55,630 nucleotides of DNA from positions 1-55,630 of the forward strand of contig DASZMX010000006.1 of assembly GCA_035551475.1 (NCBI GenBank), in the 5' to 3' direction. The notes below the pieces were generated by a model. That model ran no database searches and was not told the DNA's origin. It saw nothing but the letters and a program-made list of their open reading frames with translations. Source of the DNA: DASZMX01 sp035551475 (GTDB taxonomy: Bacteria > Verrucomicrobiota > Verrucomicrobiia > Limisphaerales > Palsa-1400). This document shows, piece after piece, positions 18,378 through 26,406 of the stretch; the stretch's first letter is position 1; each line of letters opens with the position of its first letter. Position numbers and translations under genes: made by a program.

Positions 18378-20261
18378 TCAGAACGAAGACTTGAGCGCTT
18401 CCAACTCCTCCCAGCGCGCGTAGAGCCCGGCGAGCCGCGTCTTCGCCGCCGCGAGGTCGTCCATCAGCTGCCGCGTTTGCGTGGCGTGCGTGCGATGGAA
18501 ATCCGGCGCGGCGAACAAGCCCTCGATGCGCGCGATCTCGGCGTCCACGACGTGGATTTGCGCCTCCATGCCCTCCAACTCGCGGGTTTCCTTGAAGGAC
18601 ATTTTACGCGGCTTGTTTTTCGCAGGGGCAGGGGGCGCGGCGGTTTTCGTCCGCGCGATTTCCTCAGTCCAGCGCGCTTCCTCGGCGGCCGCGCGCTGCT
18701 TTTTCTCCAGGTAATAATCGTAGTCGCCAACGCTATGGTGAATTTTGCCATCGCCTTCAAACGCCAGGATGTCCGTGCAAACGCGGTTGAGAAAATAGCG
18801 GTCATGGCTCACCACGCAAACGACGCCCGGAAAAGCGATCAGCGCCTCCTCCAACACGCGCAACGTCGGCAGATCGAGATCGTTCGTGGGTTCGTCAAGA
18901 ATAAGAAAATTCCCGCCGCTTTTCAGGATGCGCGCGAGCAACAGCCGGCTGCGTTCCCCGCCGGAAAGTTTCTTCACCGGCGTGGTGATGCGGTCGTCGC
19001 TAAAGAGAAATCGTTTCAAGTAGGACCGCACCGAGAGTTTCGCCTCGCCCCATTGCACGAACTCGGTCCCATCCGACACTTCGTCGAGAACGGAACGCTC
19101 TTCGTTTAGCTGGAGGCGTCCCTGGTCCACATAGTTGAATTTAGTCAGTTGGCCGATCTTCACCGTGCCTTCGGTCGGGGTGAGTTGGCCGATCAGGATG
19201 CGCAACAAGGTGGTTTTTCCGAGCCCATTGCGGCCCGCCACGCCGATGCGCTGGCCATTGGCGAACGTGAAACTGAAGCCGCTGAACAATTTTTTCCCGG
19301 CCAATTCCATGCCGAGATTGCTGACTTCCACAGTGCGATTTCCCAACTGGGGCGGCGGCGGAATGACTAACTCCACGTCCTCTTCGATGACGGGCCCGGC
19401 TTGCGCCGCCGTCTCGTAGTAGCGTTCAAAGCGGTTTTTCTGCTTGCTGCGTTGCGCGCGCGGGCCTTGTCGCACCCACGCCAGCTCCTTTTTCAAAAAC
19501 ATCTGGCGCTTGTGCTCCACCACGGCGTCCGCCTCCTGGCGCTCCGCCTTGTCCAAAAGGTAATCGGTGTAATTGCCGGCGTGCGACCAGAACTTCCCAT
19601 CGCACAACTCCACGATGCGGTTGACCACACGGTCGAGAAAATAACGATCGTGCGTCACCACCAAAAATGTTCCGCCGAAACTTTCCAAAAATTCCGCCAC
19701 CCATTCGATGGACTCCGGATCGAGATGGTTGGTCGGCTCGTCCAGCATGAGAAAATCCGGCCGCGACACAATCGCCCGGCACATGGCGACGCGCCTTTTC
19801 TCGCCGCCCGAAAGCGGCTCGATGGCGCGCTCGCCCGCGGGACAATTGAGATGCGCCATCGCCACTTCGATGCGCCGGTCGAGCGTCCAGCCGTCCAGCG
19901 CCTGGATGCGATGCTCGAGCTCTTCATGGCGCGCCGAGTCGTGGGGCAAAGATTCAAATTCGGCAATCAACTTGAGGACGTGGTCCGCACCCGCGCGAAT
20001 GTTCTCGAAAACGTTTTTCGAGGCGTCGAGCATGAAATCCTGCGGCAGATAACTGGCCACCAGATCCCGGCGGCGGCTGACGGTTCCTTCATCGGGCGCC
20101 TGCAAACCGGCAAGCAATTTTAGAAAGGTCGTTTTCCCGCAGCCATTGCGGCCCACCAGCCCGATTTGGTCGCCGTCCTGAATGCCGAGCGTGGCGTTGT
20201 CAAGAACCGCGCGGTCCCCGAAACGAACAATGACATCTGTGGCCGTGATGATGGACGACAC
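18378..20261 (-). CDS. ABC-F family ATPase (Uup-like)
   Basis: Soluble tandem ABC ATPase of the ABC-F class, which acts on ribosomes rather than in transport. In 627 residues there are two complete ATPase domains: Walker A GRNGCGKTT (about 36-44) and GRNGLGKTT (about 345-353), signatures LSGGEKRR and LSGGERSR, Walker B LMLDEPTNHLD and LILDEPTNDLD. A charged linker (RAQRSKQKNRFERYYETA) separates them. The C-terminal coiled-coil arm (about 540-627, after a Pro/Ala/Lys hinge) is the Uup-type feature. No membrane segment. prfC ends 2 bases upstream, so the two may be cotranscribed, which fits a shared link to translation. Confidence 0.92.
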   Translation of the reverse strand: MSSIITATDVIVRFGDRAVLDNATLGIQDGDQIGLVGRNGCGKTTFLKLLAGLQAPDEGTVSRRRDLVASYLPQDFMLDASKNVFENIRAGADHVLKLIAEFESLPHDSARHEELEHRIQALDGWTLDRRIEVAMAHLNCPAGERAIEPLSGGEKRRVAMCRAIVSRPDFLMLDEPTNHLDPESIEWVAEFLESFGGTFLVVTHDRYFLDRVVNRIVELCDGKFWSHAGNYTDYLLDKAERQEADAVVEHKRQMFLKKELAWVRQGPRAQRSKQKNRFERYYETAAQAGPVIEEDVELVIPPPPQLGNRTVEVSNLGMELAGKKLFSGFSFTFANGQRIGVAGRNGLGKTTLLRILIGQLTPTEGTVKIGQLTKFNYVDQGRLQLNEERSVLDEVSDGTEFVQWGEAKLSVRSYLKRFLFSDDRITTPVKKLSGGERSRLLLARILKSGGNFLILDEPTNDLDLPTLRVLEEALIAFPGVVCVVSHDRYFLNRVCTDILAFEGDGKIHHSVGDYDYYLEKKQRAAAEEARWTEEIARTKTAAPPAPAKNKPRKMSFKETRELEGMEAQIHVVDAEIARIEGLFAAPDFHRTHATQTRQLMDDLAAAKTRLAGLYARWEELEALKSSF

Positions 20262-20263
20262 GA

Positions 20264-21865
20264 TTACTCCTTGGCTGTCTGCACCGGCAGGGCCGTCAGC
20301 GCGACGTTTTTATTGGTCTCGCCAAAATAATTGGCCGACCATTCGTTTTGAAACAGCACGACCGGGTTTTTGCCGATGTCGTAGGCGAGGCGCGCGCCGC
20401 TGGGAAGCTGCAGCGCGTCGAGATCTTCTTCCTTGAGATCGGTGGGCAGCCAGCGCACCACCGACCACGGCACCGATTCCAGTCGTGAGACGGCGCCGTA
20501 TTCATTTTCCAGGCGGAACTGCACGACTTCGAATTGCAGCGGACCGACTGCGGCGAGCAGCGGGGTTTTCACCGGGGAATTCCGCAAATAAAGCGCCTGG
20601 ATGACGCCTTCCTGCAACAATTGATCCAGCCCCTGGCGGAATTGCTTGAACTTGGCGGTGTTGGGATTGTGCAGGTAGCTGAATGCCTCGGGGGTAAAAC
20701 GCGGGATTTCCTTGTAAACAATATTGGGATCGGTCGTCAACGTGTCGCCGATGCCAAAACTGTCGTGCCCGACGAGGCCAATCACATCGCCCGGATACGC
20801 TTCGTCCACGGTTTCACGCTCATTGCCAAAAATCTTATGCGAGCTGGAAAGGCGCACTTTCTTTCCCGAGCGGGAATGATGCACGGTCATGTCGCGCTCG
20901 AATTTTCCCGAGCAAACGCGGATGAACGCGATGCGGTCGCGATGGCGCGGATCCATGTTGGCCTGGATTTTGAAGATAAAGCCGGAGAACGCCGGAGTCT
21001 CGGGCTCAATAAAAGAAGCGGCGGCATCAGCCGAGTGGCGTCCGCGCGGGCCGGGGGCATGCTTCAAAAAGCCGTCCAATAAAAGCTGCACGCCGAAGTT
21101 ATTGACAGCGCTGCCGAAAAACACCGGCGTGGTTTTCTCGGCGAGAACCGCGGCGTCGTCCCACGCGTGCCCGGCGATTTCCAGCATCTCCAATTCCTCG
21201 ACCGTCTTTTTAAAAGTCTCATCATTGAGGCGTCCGCGAATCAATTCGTCGTGCAGCCCGCCCACATGCTCCGGGGCGCGGTATTTGCCGCCGACGGTGC
21301 GCTCAAACAAATGCATCAAGCTGGTCTGCCGATCGAAGACCCCTTGAAATTCAAACCCATTTCCAATTGGCCAGTTCACCGGGAAGGCGCCGATGCCCAG
21401 CACTTTTTCCAGCTCATCGAGCAGGGCGAGCGGGTCTTTCATGGGCCGGTCGCACTTGTTCATGAAGGTGAAAATGGGGACGCCGCGCTGCCGGCAGACT
21501 TCAAACAACTTCCGCGTCTGCGGCTCGATGCCCTTGGCGGCGTCGATCACCATCACGACGGAATCTACCGCGGTGAGGACGCGGTAAGTGTCCTCGGAAA
21601 AATCCTTGTGGCCGGGCGTATCCAGCAGGTTGAGGCGGTAGCCATCGTAATCAAATTGCAGGACGGTTGAGCTGATGGAGATGCCGCGCTTTTTTTCCAG
21701 CTCCATCCAATCCGAAGTGGTGGCGCGCTGGTTTTTGCGGGCGGTGACGGACCCGGCCAACTGCACGGCTCCGCCGTAAAGGAGGAGCTTCTCCGTCAGC
21801 GTGGTTTTTCCAGCGTCCGGGTGCGAAATGATGGCGAACGTGCGCCGCGGCTGAACCTTGCTCAT
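20264..21865 (-). CDS. prfC: Peptide chain release factor 3 (RF3)
   Basis: GTPase that removes RF1/RF2 from the ribosome after termination. The ATG at 21865 gives 533 residues, the family length; the frame is open further upstream but that extension (about 140 residues) is low-quality sequence overlapping the next gene. G motifs: SHPDAGKTTLTEKLL, the switch RGISISSTVLQFDY, DTPGHKDFSEDTYR and NKCDRPMKDP; then the family region SSHKIFGNERETVDEAYPGDVIGL and the C-terminal AVGPLQFEVVQFRLENEYG. It lies between the ParA-like gene and the ABC-F gene on the same strand. Confidence 0.95.
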   Translation of the reverse strand: MSKVQPRRTFAIISHPDAGKTTLTEKLLLYGGAVQLAGSVTARKNQRATTSDWMELEKKRGISISSTVLQFDYDGYRLNLLDTPGHKDFSEDTYRVLTAVDSVVMVIDAAKGIEPQTRKLFEVCRQRGVPIFTFMNKCDRPMKDPLALLDELEKVLGIGAFPVNWPIGNGFEFQGVFDRQTSLMHLFERTVGGKYRAPEHVGGLHDELIRGRLNDETFKKTVEELEMLEIAGHAWDDAAVLAEKTTPVFFGSAVNNFGVQLLLDGFLKHAPGPRGRHSADAAASFIEPETPAFSGFIFKIQANMDPRHRDRIAFIRVCSGKFERDMTVHHSRSGKKVRLSSSHKIFGNERETVDEAYPGDVIGLVGHDSFGIGDTLTTDPNIVYKEIPRFTPEAFSYLHNPNTAKFKQFRQGLDQLLQEGVIQALYLRNSPVKTPLLAAVGPLQFEVVQFRLENEYGAVSRLESVPWSVVRWLPTDLKEEDLDALQLPSGARLAYDIGKNPVVLFQNEWSANYFGETNKNVALTALPVQTAKE

Positions 21866-21930
21866 AATCGACAGGCTGCGAACAATAGCGCCGAATCGCG
21901 CGGGAACAAGCTGGGAAAGAAGCGAGAAGC

Positions 21931-22626
21931 CTAGACTTCCGCGGCGTCGAGCTGCTGGTAGGCGTCGCGCAGCCAAGTCTTGACACGCTGCCGCTCCATG
22001 AGGCCCAGGCCGGTGTTGGTCTTTTCCTGGGCGTTTTGCGCCGCCCAAAAGCTGCTGCTGGTGGCGTCGATCTTGTTCATCGCCGCATCGGACAAGTGGC
22101 GCACCGTGACGACCTTCGCGCCGAGCGTCTTGGCGCGGGCGTATTCGCCCGAGTGGTTCAGAATGGAAAAATCGTCGCCGCGAATTTGGTTCAAAACCAG
22201 CACGTAACGGAGGCGCGCGCCAAATCGATCCAGCAGCCGTTTCAGCAGATCGACGGAATCCTTGCCCGCATCCATCACGTGCCAATAATGAATGCTGAAG
22301 CCGCCTTCTTCGGCCATGTCCAGCACGCCGGATTCATCCATCCATTTCACCAGCGGATCGTGGGTTTGCGCCGCCAGGTCCACCAACACGCGGCGCTCCG
22401 GCTGTTCGACCGCGGCTTCGATGATGGCGTCGAGGGTTTCATAGCGATCCACCAGCACGGGGGACGCGAAGCCGGCGTAGAAGCGCATTAGCGCGCCGTG
22501 GGAGCGGTCGGTGTCGAAGCCGAGAAAGGGCAGATCCTTGTCAATCATGTACTGCGCGAGGAGGCGCGCGACGAGGGATTTGCCGACGCCGCCTTTTTCG
22601 CCGCCAATAAAATGTATGTTGGCCAT
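21931..22626 (-). CDS. Orphan ParA/MinD-type P-loop ATPase
   Basis: A 231-residue member of the deviant-Walker-A ATPases: GGEKGGVGKSLVARLLA near the N-terminus (signature Lys then GVGKS), FLGFDTDRSHGALMRFY as the A' motif, and RVLVDLAAQTHDP as Walker B. The middle region (VLVLNQIRGDDFSIL) resembles nucleotide-base recognition in the NKxD position. ParA relatives position DNA, chemoreceptors, carboxysomes or flagella and normally have a ParB-like or other partner next to them; none is present here. The neighbours are prfC and a hydrolase gene 106 bases away, so the function remains unknown. It has no membrane-targeting helix that I can see. Confidence 0.75.
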   Translation of the reverse strand: MANIHFIGGEKGGVGKSLVARLLAQYMIDKDLPFLGFDTDRSHGALMRFYAGFASPVLVDRYETLDAIIEAAVEQPERRVLVDLAAQTHDPLVKWMDESGVLDMAEEGGFSIHYWHVMDAGKDSVDLLKRLLDRFGARLRYVLVLNQIRGDDFSILNHSGEYARAKTLGAKVVTVRHLSDAAMNKIDATSSSFWAAQNAQEKTNTGLGLMERQRVKTWLRDAYQQLDAAEV

Positions 22627-22732
22627 GTTGTGGGTGAGTGATGGGTTAAGGTTGCGCCGAGTTGGGAAAGTTCGGCGATTTCAGCCGGGGAAACTCTCCG
22701 TCAAGGCGCGCGCGGCGGCAAGCAAATTTGAT

Positions 22733-23407
22733 TTACAAATGCGCGCGAAACCATTCCCGCGCCGAGGCCGACACTTGCTCCAGCGCGCCCGGCTCCTCGA
22801 ACAAATGAGCTGCCCCGGGAATGATCTCGAATTTTTTTTCGCAGCGGAGCAGGGCGAGAGCGCGTTGGTTCAGTTCAATTACGGCGCGATCTTTTCCGCC
22901 CACCAGCAGCAGAGTGGGGGCTTCCACCATGGGCAACACTTGCGCCGCCATATCCGGGCGCCCGCCGCGCGAGACTACGGCGCCAACCAACCGCGGACGT
23001 TGGGCGGCGGCGACCAAGGCCGCACCCGCTCCCGTGCTGGATCCGAAAAGGCCAATGGGCAAATGCTCCGTTCTTTCCTGGCGCGAAATCCAATCGATGG
23101 CTCCGACCAGCCGCTCGGCCAGAAATGCGACGTCAAACCGTAGGGCGGCGCTGTGCAAATCAATCGACTCTTCCTCCTCCAAAAGCAGATCAAACAGCAG
23201 CGTCCCTAACCGGGCTTCCCGCAGGGCGGCGGCCACGAATTGGTTGCGGGGACTGTGGCGGCTGCTGCCGCTGCCGTGGGCGAACAAGACAATGCCCGTT
23301 GCCTCGGGCGGTGCGCACAGGGCGCCTTCGAGCGAAACATGATCGGCTGTGATCAACACTTTTTCCACGTCCATATCATTTTCCTGGCGATTGGATGTTG
23401 TTGTCAT
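22733..23407 (-). CDS. Alpha/beta hydrolase (dienelactone-hydrolase-like)
   Basis: The 224-residue product has the alpha/beta-hydrolase layout: oxyanion region VLFAHGSGSSRHSPRN, nucleophile elbow GLFGSSTGAGAALVAA (Ser in the GxSxG-like GSSTG), an acidic residue after LLLVGGKD and the His in IIPGAAHLFEEPG. The ATG at 23407 overlaps the stop of the phosphoribosyltransferase gene by 4 bases (ATGA), which supports this start and translational coupling; a second ATG lies 11 codons in. Similar hydrolases are often adjacent or fused to this class of phosphoribosyltransferase, but the substrate is not known. Confidence 0.85.
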   Translation of the reverse strand: MTTTSNRQENDMDVEKVLITADHVSLEGALCAPPEATGIVLFAHGSGSSRHSPRNQFVAAALREARLGTLLFDLLLEEEESIDLHSAALRFDVAFLAERLVGAIDWISRQERTEHLPIGLFGSSTGAGAALVAAAQRPRLVGAVVSRGGRPDMAAQVLPMVEAPTLLLVGGKDRAVIELNQRALALLRCEKKFEIIPGAAHLFEEPGALEQVSASAREWFRAHL

Positions 23408-24096
23408 AAGTCAGCGTATTTTGCGCCGGCGGCGGCGGGGGCCGGTTCCCGGAAGGCCGCGGCTTCTTCCAGCAACGCTCGGACTTCGTCGTCAGATGTT
23501 TGGGTGAAATTCTCATACCATTGCCCGACGCCTCGAAAATCTTTCGGCGTTTGGACACATACCGTCTCGTCGGCCAGCCGTTGAAAAAGCGCGTAAGTGT
23601 CCGGCGAAGCGACCGGAACCGCCACCACCGTGCGGGCCGGCTGCTCTTCCCGCACCGCCGCCACGGAGGCGCGCATGGTGGCGCCCGTGGCAAGCCCGTC
23701 GTCCACCAGGATGACGATGCGACTGTTTAAATTCAAGCGCTCGGCGCTGGGCCGGTAAAGCAACTCTCGGCGGTGCAGTTCCGTCCGTTCCCGCTCCATG
23801 ATTTCTCTCACTTGGTCATGGGAAATGCCGAGCGAGGCGATGATCTCCTCGTTCAAAATCGAGACGCCTCCCGTGGCCACGGCGCCCAGAGCCAATTCCA
23901 CCTCCCCGGGCGCTCCCAATTTTCGCACCAGAAATATATCGAGGGGCGCTCCCAAGCGGCGCGCCACCTCGAATCCCACTGGAACCCCGCCGCGGGGCAA
24001 GGCCAGCACTATGACACGGTGATCTCCCGCGCGCGCTTCCAGCTTGTCCGCTAAAAAACGGCCAGCCTGGCGGCGATCGCGGAAGCGAAAACTCAT
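23404..24096 (-). CDS. Phosphoribosyltransferase-fold protein
   Basis: The 230-residue product begins FRFRDRRQAGRFLADKL and contains ALPRGGVPVGFEVARRLGAPLDIFLVRKLG, the usual start of this PRTase subgroup, and the PRPP-binding loop RIVILVDDGLATGATM (two acidic residues followed by G-A-T-G-A-T). It should bind PRPP or a related phosphoribosyl compound in the cytoplasm; the acceptor base cannot be told. It is coupled by a 4-base overlap to the alpha/beta hydrolase and starts 2 bases after the DUF2934-like gene ends, so the three form one operon. Confidence 0.85.
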   Translation of the reverse strand: MSFRFRDRRQAGRFLADKLEARAGDHRVIVLALPRGGVPVGFEVARRLGAPLDIFLVRKLGAPGEVELALGAVATGGVSILNEEIIASLGISHDQVREIMERERTELHRRELLYRPSAERLNLNSRIVILVDDGLATGATMRASVAAVREEQPARTVVAVPVASPDTYALFQRLADETVCVQTPKDFRGVGQWYENFTQTSDDEVRALLEEAAAFREPAPAAAGAKYADL

Positions 24097-24098
24097 AA

Positions 24099-24476
24099 CT
24101 ACCCTCGGTGGGACTTCGCCCCTTCGACCATTTGCTCGTGCTCCGCCTCGTTCATCCCTTCCTCCACCAATTCCTCGGCCACTGATTGCTCATCCGGCGC
24201 TTCGCTTTTCTGGCTGGAATGGCCATGCGAGGCGGGCGCATCGTCCCATTTTGTGAGCCTTGCCACCGCCTCCTCGAACTCGCCGTCTTCATAGGATTCG
24301 GCGCCCGTGAGCTCGCGCTTGGCCTCCAGAAAATCATCCTTGCTGAAATGGTTGGGGGGACGGCCGTTGATGATGGCGATTTCGCGCGCGCGTTGCACCA
24401 CGGTGTCGCTGGAGGCGGCGCCGAGGCCCTCAAAATGATCGGAGATTCTCCCGTGTGGTGAGTGCTTTGTCTTCAT
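24099..24476 (-). CDS. Small acidic protein with a DUF2934-like segment
   Basis: From the ATG at 24476 this is 125 residues; the same frame runs on upstream without convincing sequence. Residues about 20-60 (TVVQRAREIAIINGRPPNHFSKDDFLEAKRELTG is the full stretch) resemble the DUF2934 helical segment: a REIA helix, Gly-Arg-Pro turn, then a DxxxAxRxL helix. The C-terminal half is hydrophilic and acidic (DEQSVAEELVEEGMNEAEHE) and probably disordered. DUF2934 has no known function. It is the first gene of an operon with the phosphoribosyltransferase and hydrolase. Confidence 0.6.
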   Translation of the reverse strand: MKTKHSPHGRISDHFEGLGAASSDTVVQRAREIAIINGRPPNHFSKDDFLEAKRELTGAESYEDGEFEEAVARLTKWDDAPASHGHSSQKSEAPDEQSVAEELVEEGMNEAEHEQMVEGAKSHRG

Positions 24477-24560
24477 GGAGCAACGTACGCCGGAAACATG
24501 GGTAAGCAACCTGAGTTTTAATTTCGCCATTCCCCTTAGGTGTTCTATTGACAGGAACCC

Positions 24561-24588
24561 TTGCGCGCGGCGCAATCGGTCTTATGTT
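24561..24588 (+). promoter_or_regulatory. Candidate promoter for the leader of the CPBP-thiL-tsaE-tsaB operon
   Basis: TTGCGC at 24561-24566 and TATGTT at 24583-24588 are separated by 16 bases. The match to a sigma-70 promoter is moderate. Transcription from about 24595 would begin just before the folded element at 24610. The first box also forms an inverted repeat TTGCGC/GCGCAA (24561-24575) that could be an operator. Low confidence. Confidence 0.3.
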
Positions 24589-24607
24589 TTAATGTGTGAG
24601 TGGGGAT

Positions 24608-24694
24608 GGGCGTTTACGTTGGAGGCACAACGCCCTTGGGGCGCATTTGGTATTATGGGCCGCAAGGGGCTTCTGATGTAAACGCTCTTTTCTT
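24608..24694 (+). ncRNA. Candidate structured leader RNA (three-way junction)
   Basis: The stretch between two operons folds by hand into a compact three-way junction. P1 pairs 24610-24617 (GCGTTTAC) perfectly with 24678-24685 and can be extended by one GU and one GC pair. P2 pairs GTTG (24618-24621) with CAAC (24628-24631) with no unpaired base between it and P1. P3 pairs CCCTTG (24633-24638) with CAAGGG (24663-24668). A competing hairpin CGCCC-TTG-GGGCG (24631-24643) would break P2 and P3. A pyrimidine run TCTTTTCTTT follows. It does not match any riboswitch class I can recall. It ends 43 bases before the operon's first gene. Coincidence cannot be excluded. Confidence 0.35.
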
Positions 24695-24736
24695 TGCTCG
24701 CTTGCGCTTTGCCCGCCCGCCCCTAGGATGGGCGCC

Positions 24737-25474
24737 ATGGTTTCTCAAAAGCCTTGGAGCGTGGAGGCGGCGGCGCGGTTGTTCATCACCGTTCTACTGA
24801 CGCTTTTCCTCGGCTTGTTTCTGGCGAACCTGGCCGAAACGCCCAAGCTCGGCTGGTCTCGCGACCAACGCGACTTCGTGGAGATGGTTTTGATGACCAT
24901 CTTTTTTCAATGCTCCGCCCTTTTTTGGATCCGCCATTTTCTGCGCGCCCACGGTTTGACCTGGGGTCAGGCGTTTTTTCCCGCGCCGCGCCACCGCCGC
25001 GCCGTGCTGCTGGGTCTCGGCGTGGGGGCGGTGGCGACGCCGGTTTTATGGCTGCTGCAGGAGGGCTTGACGATTTTCCTTGAGAAAGTTTTTCATTACC
25101 ACTTGGACGCGCAGGAAGTGGTGGAAAAGCTCGGCAACCCTTCGATTGCGCTGGCGCCAAAAATCTTCCTGGGCGCCACCGCCATTTTGCTGGCGCCGAT
25201 GGCGGAAGAAGCGCTCTTCCGCGGCGTGCTCTATCCGACCATCAAGCAGCAAGGTTATCCGCGCTTGGCGCTGTGGTTCACGTCGTTGCTCTTTGCGGTG
25301 TCGCACGTCAGCGTCATGGCCTTCGTGCCGCTGGCGCTTTTTTCCATCATTTTGATTCGTCTTTACGAAGCCACCGATAATTTGCTGGCGCCGATGGCCG
25401 CTCATTCGGCTTTGAACACCATCAACTTTGTCTGGATCATCGCGTTTGGCGCGGACGTCGCCAAAAACTCCTGA
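24737..25474 (+). CDS. CPBP-family intramembrane glutamic protease
   Basis: Membrane protein of 245 residues with about six to eight hydrophobic segments. It carries the CPBP/CAAX-protease motifs: APMAEEALFRGVLYPTI (paired Glu and Arg), FAVSHVSVMAF (His) and LLAPMAAHSALNTINF (second His). These residues form the active site of Rce1-like proteases; bacterial members cleave membrane-linked substrates, mostly unknown. I prefer the ATG at 24737 over 24728 because AGGA at 24725-24728 is correctly placed for it. Its stop overlaps the thiL start (TGATG), and it heads an operon with thiL, tsaE and tsaB. Confidence 0.85.
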   Translation: MVSQKPWSVEAAARLFITVLLTLFLGLFLANLAETPKLGWSRDQRDFVEMVLMTIFFQCSALFWIRHFLRAHGLTWGQAFFPAPRHRRAVLLGLGVGAVATPVLWLLQEGLTIFLEKVFHYHLDAQEVVEKLGNPSIALAPKIFLGATAILLAPMAEEALFRGVLYPTIKQQGYPRLALWFTSLLFAVSHVSVMAFVPLALFSIILIRLYEATDNLLAPMAAHSALNTINFVWIIAFGADVAKNS

Positions 25475-26406
25475 TGAACGAATTCGAGTTGATCGCGCAA
25501 TTGACCAAGGATCTCCCGGGCAACGCCGCGGTGATCGCCGGGGCGGGGGATGATTGCGCCGTCCTGGATTTGGGCCAGCCGGGGATGCTCACGCTTTTTA
25601 AAACCGACGCGGTCGTGCAAGGGATTCACTTTGGCCCGGAAGCCACCCCGGAGCAAATCGGCCACAAGGCTTTGGGCCGCCCCCTTAGCGATATCGCGGC
25701 CATGGGCGGAAAAGCCATCGCGGCGGTCATAACGCTGGGGCTGCCGACGATGTTCGACGCCGGTTTTGTCAAACGCATTTATGCCGGCATGTCCGCATTG
25801 GCCGGGCGCCACGGGGTCGCCATCGTCGGAGGCGAGACGACCAGGAATCCAGACCGCCTTCTCTTGTCCGTGGCGGTGATCGGGCAGGTGGCCCGGGAAA
25901 AATGCGCGCTGCGTTCCGGCGCCAAGGCTGGCGATGCCCTTTTCGTCACCGGCGAATTGGGCGGCTCGCTGGGCGGGCGGCATCTCGAATTCGAGCCGCG
26001 TCTGCGCGAGGCGCACTGGCTCGCGCAGAATTTTTCCGTGCATGCGATGATTGACTTGAGCGACGGCCTGGCGGGCGATTTGCGGCACGTCCTGCGCGGC
26101 AGCGGGGTGGGCGCGGAAATTCTCGCCAACGCCGTACCCATCAGCCGCGAAGCGAGATTGCAGGCCAAGGCGGAGTCCGCCGCGAAAACGCCGTTGCTGG
26201 CGGCGCTGACCGATGGCGAGGATTTTGAATTGCTTTTCGCAGTGCGCAGCGGCGATGCCGTGCCGGTCCTGGATCAATGGCGCGCGCAATTTCCCGGCGT
26301 GCGCCTCAGTTGCATCGGGAAAATCACTGCGCAGGCGGGATTGAAAATTCGGGACAAAGATGGCGTGCGCGCCCTGGAAGCCCATGGCTACGTTCATTTC
26401 GCATAG
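25474..26406 (+). CDS. thiL: Thiamine-monophosphate kinase (ThiL)
   Basis: Makes thiamine diphosphate from thiamine monophosphate and ATP (EC 2.7.4.16). The 310-residue product follows the PurM/ThiL superfamily plan: MNEFELIAQL, AGAGDDCAVLD, the metal-binding TDAVVQGIHF, KALGRPLSDIAAMGG, IVGGETTRN, and LTDGEDFELLFAV with the ISLSDGLA-like motif as IDLSDGLAGDLRH. Length is normal. The ATG overlaps the CPBP stop and the gene overlaps tsaE by 23 bases. There is no TPP riboswitch upstream that I can recognise. Confidence 0.94.
   Translation: MNEFELIAQLTKDLPGNAAVIAGAGDDCAVLDLGQPGMLTLFKTDAVVQGIHFGPEATPEQIGHKALGRPLSDIAAMGGKAIAAVITLGLPTMFDAGFVKRIYAGMSALAGRHGVAIVGGETTRNPDRLLLSVAVIGQVAREKCALRSGAKAGDALFVTGELGGSLGGRHLEFEPRLREAHWLAQNFSVHAMIDLSDGLAGDLRHVLRGSGVGAEILANAVPISREARLQAKAESAAKTPLLAALTDGEDFELLFAVRSGDAVPVLDQWRAQFPGVRLSCIGKITAQAGLKIRDKDGVRALEAHGYVHFA

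Noticed and set aside
20264..22285. A longer prfC product starting at 22285
   Set aside because: The extra 140 residues overlap the ParA-like gene in another frame and lack RF3 similarity; the ATG at 21865 gives the family length.
24608..24694. Match of the folded element to hammerhead, TPP or fluoride RNA
   Set aside because: CTGAT is present before the closing helix, but the hammerhead GAAA core, the TPP CTGAGA and the fluoride pseudoknot strands are missing.
24600..24800. A short plus-strand frame reading MGMGVYVGGTTPLG through the folded element
   Set aside because: It runs out of frame into the CPBP gene, has no Shine-Dalgarno and looks less convincing than the RNA fold.
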